Below, one piece after another: positions 23,520-34,710 of a stretch of DNA of 64,000 nucleotides. The notes under the pieces were generated by a model. The model had not been told where the DNA came from and did not search any database. It saw only the letters and a list, made by a program, of their open reading frames with translations. Both the position numbers and the translations under genes were made by a program. Where the stretch lies: contig OZ005697.1 of the NCBI GenBank assembly GCA_963930775.1, positions 9,446,292 through 9,510,291 on the forward strand. The letters run 5' to 3'. This DNA comes from Cliona cf. orientalis (lineage: Eukaryota; Porifera; Demospongiae; Clionaida; Clionaidae). Each line of letters starts with the position of its first letter. Positions within the stretch are counted from its first letter, which is position 1.

Positions 23520-24269
23520 CGAGACAGGCATAATATCAGTGTCCATTAACTCGATATCGATATCGTGTTGAATCTTGATTGCTTTTAGCTGCTCGGGGGA
23601 GGAGATATAGCGTGGTTGAGAATTTTTATAGATCTGGTACATGCTATGCATTTTTTTGTGTTCATAGTTGCTTATATTTTGTGATAAAGACCTGTGGACC
23701 TGATTATAATGTTGGTGACATAGCAGTACTCCCATCAGAGCTAGATGGTAAGGGGTCGCATTTAAGCACCTGCTCTATTCCTGTTGAATCAAGGATATTA
23801 ATTCAATCCTTGGACTTACACGACTTGACTGCGCATTGATGTGCTGTTTTTATCCATCTAGGACAATATTCGGGCAGCTGTGATTTGGTCTTGAAGTCAT
23901 TAGCACAGGTCTTGCATACACATCTATCAAAAGTATTAGTATAGGTTACATCACGAGGTAGAGGTCTCTACGCGATTTACACACCGAGGGCCGAAGGCCC
24001 GAGGCTGTGTATCGCGTAGAGACCGATACCGAGTGATGTAACCGACTTATACCATGGGCTACGTGGCCCTGACAACGAATTCTGGGCCTAACAACTAGAG
24101 CGTCGGCCATAAAAGGCTCGAGCGCGTACCTGGCAACCCGGCGTCCGCGTTCAAACAATTGTCGATCCCACCGCCAACATCGATGACGACAGTAGCTTGT
24201 TCAACTCTGATTTTTTCTTGCCACCTTGTGATTCAAGACTATGATACTGTTGCTTGGAGCTGTGTTCAG
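23520..24269. other. Gene-free spacer right of unit 2, with a 100-bp hairpin
   Basis: Unit 2 homology ends at 23478. At 23944-24043 the sequence is a long hairpin: GGTTACATCAC pairs with GTGATGTAACC and GGTCTCTACGCGAT pairs with ATCGCGTAGAGACC around a GGGCCGAAGGCCC centre. This looks like a foldback MITE. No gene seen. Confidence 0.65.
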
Positions 24270-25504
24270 ATTTATATGGAGGGTGGATAGTGTCAAAAGT
24301 ACAGTCACTGTTTTGGAGGAGGGTGACTTCTCTGAGGAGGGGGGTGGTTTCAACTGGAGGGGGTACCTTTCTGTTGGAGGATACCACTTTTTGTGGAGGA
24401 GTGCGTTTCGATCTCGAGGAGGAGGTCATACTTCCGGAGGAGGGGGTCATACTTCGCTGGGGGAGGGATGGATTTTGATCTCGAGGAGGGGGTCTACCTC
24501 ATCTGGAGTGGGGGGGGGGGGGGGTCACACTTTTGCTGGAGGATCAAGGAGGGGTGTGTTTTGATCTCAAGGAGGGCTCTAGTTCATCTGAAGTATAGGG
24601 GGTGATACTATGATTGGACGAGGATGCATTTGATATCGAGGGGCCGACTACTGAACGGTTATTGTGGGTGTGGCACATTTTTATGCATGCGCAAATCCGT
24701 TAACATTATTAATAATTATTTTTAGTCTTCGTGCTATGTGCTGGTACCATGACAGTACGGAACGTGTGCTGGGAAGCAAGTCGCTTGAAAATGAGTTGTT
24801 ATGGACTAGTGTAAATGTGCTGGTGGTGTCTCCTGTCGTACAAATTAAAGGTTCAATAATTGTATGTGCTACAAACAAATTACCAAAACTTTATACTATC
24901 TGTGCTTCATTGAATAAATGTAGCACCTTTGTACAAGAGACACCAGTAATACATCTACAGCAGTCCAGAATCACGCCACTACGTAGCTTCCCAGCGTCCA
25001 AATTCAAAGCACACAGGCCATGCCACGTGATGCGAGGATTTTTATTCGCATGTGCGAAATGTGCCACACCCACATAATTATAATACACCCAAACGGCATC
25101 TATCGGCAACTGCTAGCTCCACTCCATTGCTTCGAATATGCCCCTCCTCCAGTGTAGGTAGCAGACCCCTCGAGATCAAAATGTACCCATTGTCCAGCGA
25201 AAGTATGATCCCCTCCTCGCGATCAAAACACACCCCTCCTCCAGCAAAGTATGACCCCCTACTCCAGATGAGCTAGACCCCCTCCTCGAGATCAAAACGC
25301 ACCCCTCCTCCGGCGAAGTATGACCCCCTACTCCAGATGAGCTAGACCCCCTCCTCGAGATCAAACGCACCCCTCCTCCACAAAAAGTGGTATCCTCCAA
25401 CTGAAAAGCACCCCCTCCAGTCGAAACTACCCCCCTCCTCAGTGAAGTCACCCTCCTCCAAAACAGTGACTGTACTTTTGACACTATCCACCCCCCATAG
25501 ATTT
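24270..25504. mobile_element. G-rich foldback element with internal minisatellite
   Basis: The left part (24270 to about 24690) and right part (about 25030-25504) are imperfect inverted complements: GGATAGTGTCAAAAGTACAG on the left matches CTGTACTTTTGACACTATCC on the right, and GTGGGTGTGGCACA matches TGTGCCACACCCAC near the centre. The arms are built of GGAGGAGGGG runs. The right arm has about 70-bp tandem units containing CTCGAGATCAAA and CCAGATGAGCTAGACC. One G-run of about 16 bases sits near 24512. Open frames through it are Gly/Arg/Ser repeats without protein character. There is no transposase. Confidence 0.7.
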
Positions 25505-26068
25505 AATACTGGTAGGACATCGTGTCAGCTAGCTACAACTGCGTAGAATTGCAATTTGCTGACTCGGTGAAAACAGTCAATTGCTCCGCCCAAACAATTA
25601 ACGTAAGACCTGCCCACTACTCTCGGAGCATAGTACACCATAGCAGTTAAGTTTGAATTGCATTCTGAGGATGCTGTAATTAGCCTAATGAGACACATAG
25701 CTGTAATAGCCTGAAGGCCAACTTATTCACCTCCCCGGGAGGTGTGTATGTGATTTATTCACCTGATATGAAGCAATCTAATTGGACTAAATTTACAACC
25801 ATGGTATAATTATAGTAATTACGATAATACTATACTGGAATCAAAATACCCACCTGTTAGGGGGTATGTTGGTGATACTTTGAAATTGAACTCGTATGGC
25901 GTGTTCCCAATCAGCTGAGTGAGTGTAGCGATAGTCATTAGCCTTGCATAGGGCACATGGACCGCATGAACGGCCTGGATGATGTCGATCAGCTGCTGAC
26001 GTTTGTGGCATTAGCTATGTACGTAATATTAAATTTTAGTTTGATATAATAATTTTTAATATTATTAT

Positions 26069-26107
<39 letters not shown>

Positions 26108-26628
26108 GGGCCCAGGCCTCCAAATGAATTTATACACCTAGCTAGCTCCAATGCTATTATGATGTGACAGTTGAAGTGGATCTTTTTATCCCGCATGTGT
26201 TACAATATAAACAGATTACTTACTGAAGAACTTTAACCCTTTGTGGTTCAGGAGGGTGGGTGGTCAAATAGTCCGTGCTGTTATAAGAGAGTGGGCGTCC
26301 TGGAAATATCGAGGGTGGGGCTCCTTGAACTGTATCTCTATGGAAGTTCGGCCTGCTGGAGGGTAATGTGTACGCCCTTGCCCACTGAGACTCAAGGAGC
26401 TGTTGTTGCAATGTCTTATTTAATTAGGTGCAGCATCAATTTGGTTATTTGCATGGCAACGTACTGTGCATTACAAGTGGAATAAGTGCAGCTAATCATA
26501 CAGAAATGCGCCATTGCTCCATGCCAGAAAAAGAAAAGTGTGGCTCTACTTCGACTGTGTGTACATATATCCCAGACCCTTGGATCCAGCTCATGCACCC
26601 ACTGCTTGGGAATGTCACTAACGAAAAA
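25505..26628. other. Gene-free spacer
   Basis: No coding sequence or element with clear ends was recognised. It holds a compound (TC)n(AC)n microsatellite at 26070-26107. Confidence 0.6.
26070..26107 (+). repeat. Compound (TC)n(AC)n microsatellite
   Basis: About 12 TC units run directly into about 7 AC units. Confidence 0.9.
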
Positions 26629-26630
26629 TA

Positions 26631-26847
26631 CCGTATTTCTTCTAAAAATTCGGCCCTTCTAATTATTCGGCACCCATTACCGAATGATTGAAAATAGTCG
26701 CTAATTTTCGGCAAAGGTCGTCATGCGTATATTATTAGGGAATGGAATGCGCACGCAGACAGAATGTTGAATATAATTAACCTCTAAAAATTCGGCGAAG
26801 CTATAAAGCAATATTATTTTCATGCCGAATTTTTAGAAGAAATACGG
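26631..26847. mobile_element. Mariner-type MITE with perfect 24-bp TIRs
   Basis: The ends begin CCGTATTTCTTCTAAAAATT and close with the exact complement; 24 bp pair without mismatch. TA flanks both sides (26629-26630 and 26848-26849), the Tc1/mariner target. It is non-coding. Confidence 0.88.
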
Positions 26848-26930
26848 TAACGATAAATGACAATAATACAGTGTACGTGCCATTGCGTAGGGAATTTGTG
26901 CGTAGGCGCTAGGCACACAATCGAGCGCTT

Positions 26931-27422
26931 TTAAGGTACCATTTAATTGCGTGGGCGTGAGCGTCAGGAATGGCTAATTCAATTAGCGAATCGTGAAGGG
27001 GCGTGGCCGAAGAGGCCATACGAGTGCTTTTGGTCGAAGGTGGGCGTGTCCAGAATCGGCCAGGGATGATTATGCGCGTGTAATTAGCGACCGGAAGTGG
27101 CCCCTGAAGAAAAGGCCGGTAATTGCCCACATCAAAGCAAGATCAAAGCATTCTTGCTTAACTATTAACCGCAACGACAAATTTTAAGGTACCATTTGGG
27201 CGTGAGCGTCAGGAATGGCTAATTCAATTAGCGAATCGTGAAGGGGCGTGGCCGAAGAGGCCATACGAGTGCTTTTGGTCGAAGGTGGGCGTGTCCAGAA
27301 TCGGCCAGGGATGATTATGCGCGTGTAATTAGCGACCGGAAGTGGCCTCTGAAGAAAAGGCCGGTAATTGCCCACATCAAAGCAAGATCAAAGCATTCTT
27401 TCTTAACTATTAACCGCAACGA
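26931..27422 (+). repeat. Module C, two tandem copies
   Basis: Two nearly identical copies of about 245 bp (26931-27182 and 27183-27422) each start near a GGTACC site and end at ACTATTAACCGCAACGAC. An inverted copy is at 32139-32389. The open frames inside are conserved only because the copies are young. Confidence 0.8.
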
Positions 27423-27445
27423 CTTATTAAACACTAAGTAGAAAT

Positions 27446-28286
27446 TAAACACTAAGTAGAAAAAAAGAAAAGATTTAAATAATTAAATAAATAAATAATT
27501 AAATAATCTAATTCATGGGGGGTTTGGGAGTACTTTGGAACATAATTTTTACATGGGCACGCAGAATGGGTCGAAACTAGAGATTTGACCGGACAGATTT
27601 TTGATTCACACCTTAGAATTAAAATTACGGCTCTTTGAAGTTTTCCCATATGTTTGTACAGGGAAGCCATGCGTTTGCAATGTTTTCCGCCCACGCGCTA
27701 CGTGAAAAACGGGGAATCCCCGTTAGGCACGCGCACACAAACGTGACGACCTTTACCTACTTCGGTCAAAATTGGAGTATAGGGTGCCTGCTTGCATTGT
27801 ATGGCTCTACTAAGCATCCAGTTCAACTATGTGGTGGTTTTGGACTTTTTTTTTCTGCTTAGTGTTCTGGTCTCCTTGAAAAAAAAGAATTTAAATAATT
27901 AAATAAATAATCTAATTCATGGGGGGTTTGGGAGTACTTGGGGACATAATTTTTACATGGGCACGCAGAATGGATCGAAACTAGAGATTTGACCTGAAAG
28001 AATTTTGATTCACGCCTTTGAATTGAAGTTACGGCCCTTTGAAGTTTTCCCATATGTTTGTATAGGGAAGCCATGAGTTTGCAATGTTTTCCGCCCACGC
28101 GCTACGTGAAAAACGGGGAATCCCCGTTAGGCACGCGCACACAAACGTGACGACCTTTACCTATTTTGGTCAAAATTGGAGTATAGGGTGCCTGCTTGCA
28201 TTGTATGGCTCTACTAAGCGTCCAGCTCAACTATGTGGTGGTTTTGGACAATTTTTTTTTCTGCTTAGTGTTCTGGTCTCCTTGAA
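27446..28286 (+). mobile_element. Module A, two tandem copies
   Basis: Two units of about 410-430 bp (27446-27877 and 27878-28286). Each starts AACACTAAGTAGAAAAAA or shares that junction, and ends TTCTGCTTAGTGTTCTGG, its complement. The ends thus form a terminal inverted repeat of about 18 bp. A run of about 24 A follows the second copy. Other copies: 29058-29453, 29454-29870 (forward), 31728-32138 and 33245-33673 (inverted). Confidence 0.75.
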
Positions 28287-28308
28287 AAAAAAAAAAAAAA
28301 AAAAAAAA

Positions 28309-29015
28309 GCTTATTAGGCCTAATTAAGCGTGTGGGCGTGTTCCTGGCACTGTGTGGAGTGTGTGCGTGTGCGTTAATGCAGGTTTTATTGCTTCCGATT
28401 GGGCGTGGCTTCACGGGCCAGTGCTTGGACATCGGCGCCTGGGACTTGGCCTTTGAACCCCGCGAGGAGCTTTGGGGGCGTGGCAGGAGGTCAAAGGTGA
28501 GGCCATGTCTGTTAATGAGGCACTGTACGGCGGTGCGATCGAGGGGCCTGTACGGCTGGACGGAAGCTGACGATGGTTTGAAGCGGATGTGGTTGCGATG
28601 ACGTGTTGTTACTCCGCCCACACAGGAAATGAGGTGAGCTCTTGCGTGGGCGGTGTGGCAGAACGGCCTCCAAGTGTTTGTGTGTGTTTTGGCCTTGAGG
28701 AAGCTGTGTGTTTTAATTGGGATTGATTGTGGGCTTCCGGTGGACATCCGGTGGTTAGTAGGCACTTGATTGAGAATGGTGGTCCTTGGGGAACAGGGTG
28801 GGGCTGTTTTGGGCGTGGCCTGGCCCCTCCCTTCCGGCTCGGCTTCCGGTCCATGGAGGATATTAAACGAACACTTCCGGCTCTAGCAGCCACACCCCTG
28901 AGACCTGTGCAATTAAAAGGGCGTGGTTACACAACATGCACCTCACTAATGACTTTGATGTGGTTTAGGTGTCATATCCCCCACCTCACGCCCACGCAAT
29001 TTAATGGTACCTTAA
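28309..29015 (+). repeat. Module B, copy 1
   Basis: A block of about 710 bp from GCTTATTAGGCCTAATTAAGCG to GGTACCTTAA. It is rich in GGGCGTG motifs. Copies at 29894-30637 (forward) and 32476-33221 (inverted). A frame of 94 codons on the minus strand is kept in all copies but has no protein character that I recognise. Confidence 0.75.
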
Positions 29016-29057
29016 AACTTATCTACTGTACACAGTATATGGCACAGTAAAAAGCTT

Positions 29058-29870
29058 AAACACTAAGTAGAAAAAAAAAGCAAATTTAAATAAATAATCT
29101 AATTCATGGGGGGTTTGGGAGCACTTGGGGGGATAATTTTTACATGGGCACGCAGAATGGGTCAAAACTAGAGATTTGACCGGACAGATTTTTGATTCAC
29201 GCCTTTGAATCGAAGTTACGGCCCTTTAAAGTTTTCCCATAATATGTTTGTATAGGAAGCCATGCGTTTGCAATGTTTTCCGCCCACGCGCTACGTGAAA
29301 AACGGGGAATACCCGCGCACACAAACGTGACGACCTTTACCTACTTTGGTCGAAATTGGAGTATAGACTGCCTGCTTGCATTGTATGGCTCTACTAAGCA
29401 TCCAGCTCAACTATGTGGTGGTTTTTTTTCTGCTTAGTGTTCAGGTCGCCTTGTTACACAACAAGTAGAAAAAAAAAGCAAATTTAAATAATTAAATAAT
29501 TAAATAATCTAATTCATGGGGGGTTTGGGAGCACTTGGGGGGATAATTTTTACATGGACACGCAGAATGGGTCAAAACTAGAATTTTGATGGCGGGAAAT
29601 TTTGATTCACACCTTACAATTAAAGTTATGGCCCTTTGAAGTTTCCCCATATGTTTGTATAGGAAGCCATGCATTTGCAATGTTTCCGCCCACGCGCTAC
29701 GTGAGGGGCGGGGCTACGCGCGCACATAGACGTGTCGACCTTTACCCAATTTGGCCAAAATTGGAGTATAGGCTGCCTGCTTGCATTGTATGGCTCTACT
29801 AAGCATCCAGCTCAACTATATCATGGTTTCCGGACAATTTTTTTTCTGCTTGTTGTGTGGTCTCCTTGAA
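29058..29870 (+). mobile_element. Module A, third and fourth copies
   Basis: Two more units in tandem (29058-29453 and 29454-29870). In the fourth both ends have changed together: it starts ACACAACAAGTAGAAA and ends TTTCTGCTTGTTGTGT. The inverted ends are therefore still complementary despite differing from the other copies. A run of about 24 A follows. Confidence 0.75.
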
Positions 29871-29893
29871 AAAAAAAAAAAAAAAAAAAAAAA

Positions 29894-30637
29894 GCTAATT
29901 AGGCCTAATTAAGCATGTGGGCGTGTTCCTGGCACTGTGTGGAGTGTGTGCGTGTGCGTTAATGCAGGTTTTATTGCTTCCGATTGGGCGTGGCTTCACA
30001 GGCCAGTGCTTGGACATCGGGGCCGGGGACTTGGCTGCGGCGATAGGTGGGCGTGTCCCGGATGCGGTGGTGACCTTTGAACCCGTCCAGGAGGCTTTGG
30101 GGCGTGGCAGGAGGTCAAAGGTGAGGCCATGTCTGTTAATGAGGCACTGTACGGCGGTGCGATCGAGGGGCCTGTACGGCTGGACGGAAGCTGACGATGG
30201 TTTGAAGCGGATGTGGTTGCGATGACGTGTTGTTACTCCGCCCACACAGGAAATGAGGTGAGCTCTTGCGTGGGCGGTGTGGCAGAACGGCCTCCAAGTG
30301 TTTGTGTGTGTTTTGGCCTTGAGGAAGCTGTGTGTTTTAATTGGGATTGATTGTGGGCTTCCGGTGGACATCCGGTGGTTAGTAGGCACTTGATTGAGAA
30401 TGGTGGTCCTTGGGGAACAGGGTGGGGCTGTTTTGGGCGTGGCCTGGCCCCTCCCTTCCGGCTCGGCTTCCGGTCCATGGAGGATATTAAATGAACACTT
30501 CCGGCTCTAGCAGCCACACCCCTGAGACCTGTGCAATTAAAAGGGCGTGGTTACACAACATGCACCTCACTAATGACTTTGATGTGGTTTAGGTGTCATA
30601 TCCCCCACCTCACGCCCACGCAATTTAATGGTACCTT
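29894..30637 (+). repeat. Module B, copy 2
   Basis: Near-identical to 28309-29015, with a small insertion around 30030-30070. It ends at the GGTACC site at about 30630. Confidence 0.75.
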
Positions 30638-30746
30638 AATTTTTGGGGCGCACATGCACGGCGATTGAGTATGACGGAACAGGCTCTGCTAGTCTATCGA
30701 GCTAGACCCTTCCTTTGCGCTTGTATTGTACGCGCGATAGACTAGC

Positions 30747-31090
30747 AGGGGCGGATCCAGAGCCTCCAATAAGGGGGGTGCTAATTAAAATTTTTGCGCG
30801 CGAAGCGCGCGCGATTTTTTTTGGCCACGCCCCTTTTTACGAAATCACACCCACTTAATTGCCGTGAAGCGAGGCAACAACCAGAAAACGTGGAAACATT
30901 AGTGGAACTCGAGTTTTTGTCTCTACAGACAGGTTTGTCAGTCAGATTTTATATAGTAAATGTATGTCAGATCGAGGTTTTTTGGCTAGAAGAGGGGTGC
31001 TAGAGCTAGCTATGTCTATAGAAGCCTGTGTGTTGTCTTGGCTGGAGGGGGGTGCTTGAGCACCCAAAGCACCCCCCTGGATCCGCCCCT
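30747..31090. mobile_element. hAT-like MITE, 344 bp
   Basis: Perfect 14-bp terminal inverted repeats AGGGGCGGATCCAG / CTGGATCCGCCCCT, with the 7-bp direct repeat GACTAGC on each side (30740-30746 and 31091-31097). Termini of this GGGGCGGATCCAG type with 7-8 bp duplications resemble non-autonomous hAT elements. No transposase is encoded. Confidence 0.8.
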
Positions 31091-31479
31091 GACTAGCTCT
31101 GCATGTGCTAGCACTGCTACTAGGCTGACTTTGTGGTGCCACAACGTGCCCAACATTTTGGGTGGAGGATTATTATTATTATTATTGTTATTGCTTAACA
31201 GCTGGCAGCTGAAGGTCTGCTACAGGGTGACAAAACAAGTGTCATGGCAGCTATTGAACTTTTGAACTCAGATAGCCACTCCCATCGATCATCAAGTGTA
31301 CTTTTAATAGAATCACGCTTATTGTGCCAGCTTCCACTGGACAAGGCAAGCAGTGTGTAGCTATGTAATAAGCCTCTGTATACGTAGTTTAGTTTCTATG
31401 CTATATCATACCTGAGCAAGGCTGCCATGATGGTTAGAAATTTGTTGCTATGTAGCTATGGCCTTGAGACATGCAATTT

Positions 31480-31542
31480 TTACAAGGGTTCTATGAGGAT
31501 TTACAAGGGTTCTATGAAGATTTACAAGGGTTCTATGAGTCT
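31480..31542 (+). repeat. 21-bp tandem repeat, three units
   Basis: Three units of TTACAAGGGTTCTATGARGAT. Short and local; no function evident. Confidence 0.85.
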
Positions 31543-31727
31543 ATTTAGAACCCTAGTTTGGACCAATGAGATTACAGTATTTGTTACAACTAGGATCTAA
31601 AGACTACGAGTATACGTAAACGGGATTGGAAACTGCTCACGTGAGCTATAGAACGTGTACGTACGCGCACTCCGCGATCCTCGATCCGTGTTATATGGTT
31701 TGCATTCTTTTTTTTTTTTTTTTTTTT

Positions 31728-32389
31728 CAAGGCGACCAGAACACTAAGCAGAAAAAAAATTTGTCCAAAAACCACCATATAATCGAGCTGGATACATAGT
31801 AAAACCATACAATGCAAGCAGGCAGCCTAAATTAAAATTTTGTCAAAAAATTGGTAAAGGTCGTCACGTTTATGTGCGCGCGTGACCCCGCCCCTCACGT
31901 AGCGCGTGGGCGGAAACATTGCAAACGCATGGCTTCCCTGTACAAACATATGGGGAAACTTCAAAGGGCCGTAACTTTAATTGTAAGGTGTGAATCAAAA
32001 ATCTGTCCGGTCAAATCTCTAGTTTCGACCCATTCTGCGTGCCCATGTAAAAATTATCTCCCCAAGTGCTCCCAAACCCCCCATGAATTAGATTATTTAA
32101 TTATTTAAATCTTTTCTTTTTTTCTACTTAGTGTTTAATAAGTCGTTGCGGTTAATAGTTAAGCAAGAATGCTTTGATCTTGCTTTGATGTGGGCAATTA
32201 CCGGCCTTTTCTTCAGGGGCCACTTCCGGTCGTTAATTACACGCGCATAATCATCCCTGGCCGATTCTGGACACGCCCACCTTCGACCAAAAGCACTCGT
32301 ATGGCCTCTTCGGCCACGCCCCTTCACGATTCGCTAATTGAATTAGCCATTCCTGACGCTCACGCCCACGCAATTAAATGGTACCTTAA
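31728..32389 (-). mobile_element. Modules A and C, inverted
   Basis: Module A in minus orientation (31728-32138), preceded on the plus strand by about 20 T, then module C inverted (32139-32389), ending at a GGTACC site. It mirrors the forward array at 26931-28286. Confidence 0.75.
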
Positions 32390-32475
32390 GCTTTCTACTA
32401 TGCCATATACTGTGTACAGTAGATAAGTTTTAAGCTTTCTACTATGCCATATACTGTGTACAGTAGATAAGTTTT
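32388..32475 (+). repeat. 44-bp direct repeat, two units
   Basis: Two identical units containing CTATGCCATATACTGTGTAC, placed between inverted modules C and B. A related inverse copy is at about 29010-29055. Confidence 0.85.
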
Positions 32476-33221
32476 AAGGTACCATTAAATTCCGTGGGCG
32501 TGAGGTGGGGGATATGACACCTAAACCACATCAAAGTCATTAGTGAGGTGCATGTTGTGTAACCACGCCCTTTTAATTGCACAGGTCTCAGGGGTGTGGC
32601 TGCTAGAGCCGAAAGTGTTCATTTAATATCCTCCATGGACCGGAAGCCGAGCCGGAAGGGAGGGGCCAGGCCACGCCCAAAACAGCCCCACCCTGTTCCC
32701 CAAGGACCACCATTCTCAATCAAGTGCCTACTAACCACCGGATGTCCACCGGAAGCCCACAATCAATCCCAATTAAAACACACAGCTTCCTCAAGGCCAA
32801 AACACACACAAACACTTGGAGGCCGTTCTGCCACACCGCCCACACAAGAGCTCACCTCATTTCCTGTGTGGGCGGAGTAACAACACGTCATCGCAACCAC
32901 ATCCGCTTCAAACCATCGTCAGCTTCCGTCCAGCCGTACAGGCCCCTCGATCGCACCGGCGTACAGTGCCTCATTAACTGACATGGCCTCACCTTTGACC
33001 TCCTGCCACGCCCCCAAAGCCTCCTTGCGGGGTTCAAAGGTCACCACCGCTTCCGGGACACGCCCACCTATCGCCGAGGCCAAGTCCCAGGCGCCGATAT
33101 CCAAGCACTGGCCCGTGAAGCCACGCCCAATCGGAAGCACTAAAACCTGCATTAACGCACACGCACACACTCCACACAGTGCCAGGAACACGCCCACATG
33201 CTTAATTAGGCCTAATAAGGC
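32476..33221 (-). repeat. Module B, inverted copy
   Basis: The reverse complement of the block at 29894-30637, near-identical over its whole length. It is followed by about 23 T and inverted module A. Confidence 0.75.
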
Positions 33222-33244
33222 TTTTTTTTTTTTTTTTTTTTTTT

Positions 33245-33673
33245 CAAGGAGACCAGAACACTAAGCAGAAAAAAAAAAAACTGTCCAAAACCACCACATA
33301 GTTGAGCTGGATGCTTAGTAGAGCCATACAATGCAAGCAGGCACCCTATACTTCAATTTTGACCAAAGTAGGTAAAGGTCGTCACGTTTGTGTGCGCGTG
33401 CCTAACGGGGATTCCCCGTTTTTCACGTAGCGCGTGGGCGGAAAACATTGCAAACGCATGGCTTCCCTATACAAACATATGGGAAAACTTCAAAGGGCCG
33501 TAACTTTAATTCTAAAGTGTGAATCAAAATTCCCTGCCATCAAAATTCTAGTTTTGACTCATTCTGCATGCTCATGTAAAAATTATCCCCCCAAGTACTC
33601 CCAAACCCCCCATGAATTAGATTATTTAATTATTTAATTATTTAAATTTGCTTTTTTTTTCTACTTAGTGTTT
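33245..33673 (-). mobile_element. Module A, inverted, last copy
   Basis: Starts CAAGGAGACCAGAACACTAA and ends CTACTTAGTGTTTAA on the plus strand. A T-run of about 20 follows at about 33676-33696. Confidence 0.75.
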
Positions 33674-33971
33674 AATTTTTTTTTTTTTTTTTTTTTGTGC
33701 AAAACATCATTTCATCGAACGAGTACAGGATGAGATAAAAGTGTGACATGTACAATGTATCTTGTATGATATAAAAATATAATGAAGGACATATAGGCAG
33801 TTAAGAGTTAATTAAGGTGGCCTTCCGCAAGCTGAAGGTCAATTGGACACTCAGTTGCTGGGTGGTGTCGAGATGACCTTGCCCCCCTGATGGACATAAT
33901 AGAGGCTCTCAGAAGCGCAAAGCTTAGTCGGCATCGTATCCAGTTCAGAGTTGCAGCATAGGAGACATCTC

Positions 33972-34592
33972 TTTGCATTCTTGGATAGACCCGTTGCTAT
34001 GACAATTTGAGCAAAAAATGGCCGAAAATGGCGACCGCAGTGCACTTATCGACTAATAGCAGCGAAATGACAGTAGTTTTGAACTTCAACAAAGCTTATC
34101 CCAGTGAAGGAGTCCCTACTCTAAACGTGGCCAGCAAGTTCGAGTTTCCGAAGTCTCTCTGGTCTACGCTACAGTCCTACAAAGTCCAAGAACCAATAAT
34201 GGCTGATCAAGAACTGCTGAAAACTGTTTATTTCAGTGTATCGGTGCAGTGGCTTTGCCCTTTCCACCATCTTGGGATGCGCTGTCTTACTTGTGACCGT
34301 TTTGACACTTGATGCGCTGTCTTCTGTGAGTGAGCAGGCCGTGAAAAGGCCCAAAAATCGGCCATTTTTGCTTCTTGGACTTTGTAGGACTGTAGCGTAG
34401 ACCAGAGAGACTTCGGAAACTCGAACTTGCTGGCCACGTTTAGAGTAGGGACTCCTTCACTGGGATAAGCTTTGTTGAAGTTCAAAACTACTGTCATTTC
34501 GCTGCTATTAGTCGATAAGTGCACTGCGGTCTCCATTTTCGGCCATTTTTTGCTCAAATTGTCATAGCAACGGGTCTATCCAAGAATGCAAA
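33972..34592. repeat. Long palindrome: arms of about 221 bp, loop 179 bp
   Basis: 33972-34192 is almost exactly the inverse of 34372-34592, with only one or two mismatches seen. Outer ends TTTGCATTCTTGGATAGACC and its complement; inner ends at GTCCAAGAA / TTCTTGGAC. Mirror-image open frames result from the inversion and are not evidence of a gene. A foldback transposon or a palindromic duplication would both explain it. Confidence 0.85.
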
Positions 34593-34674
34593 CCATAACA
34601 CGGAGTACTAGTATACTAGTATAGTGCGCGTACACGTTCTATAGCTCACGTGGGTAACTGGAAATCACGGAAAG

Positions 34675-34710
34675 CGGGAACGGGAACGGGAACGGAAACG
34701 GGAACGGAAA
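34675..34710 (+). repeat. GGGAAC hexamer repeat
   Basis: Five or more GGGAAC/GGAAAC hexamers in a row. The inverse array (GTTCCC, GTTTCC) is at about 35685-35706, each next to TGGAAATCACGGAAAG or its complement, so both belong to one dispersed repeat. Confidence 0.75.

Larger units (their letters stand above)
31648..34653. mobile_element. Composite insertion of about 3 kb bounded by inverted ends
   Basis: The left end has CTCACGTGAGCTATAGAACG and the right end has the matching inverse CGTTCTATAGCTCACGTG, near 31650 and 34650. Outside them the flanks join into a sequence related to the inverse of 35660-35780 (GGGATTGGAAAC on the left, TGGAAATCACGGAAAGC on the right), so this looks like an insertion into that repeat. 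Inside are inverted modules A, C, B and A and a 0.62-kb palindrome. Confidence 0.55.

Noticed and set aside
24241-24605. Gly/Arg/Ser-rich open frames in the G-rich foldback
   Set aside because: They arise from GGAGGAGGG repeats lacking stops in several frames at once and have no protein character.
28309-33221. Frames of 77-166 codons repeated in modules A, B and C
   Set aside because: They are the same non-coding blocks read several times, on both strands, with no domain, start context or codon signal. Conservation only reflects recent copying.
33851-34557. Mirror-image open frames at 34007 and 34557
   Set aside because: They are the two arms of the palindrome read on opposite strands.
34675-34710. 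Hexamer GGGAAC array as telomeric or CRISPR-like repeat
   Set aside because: Too short, no spacers, not a known telomere unit, and an inverse copy shows it belongs to a dispersed repeat.
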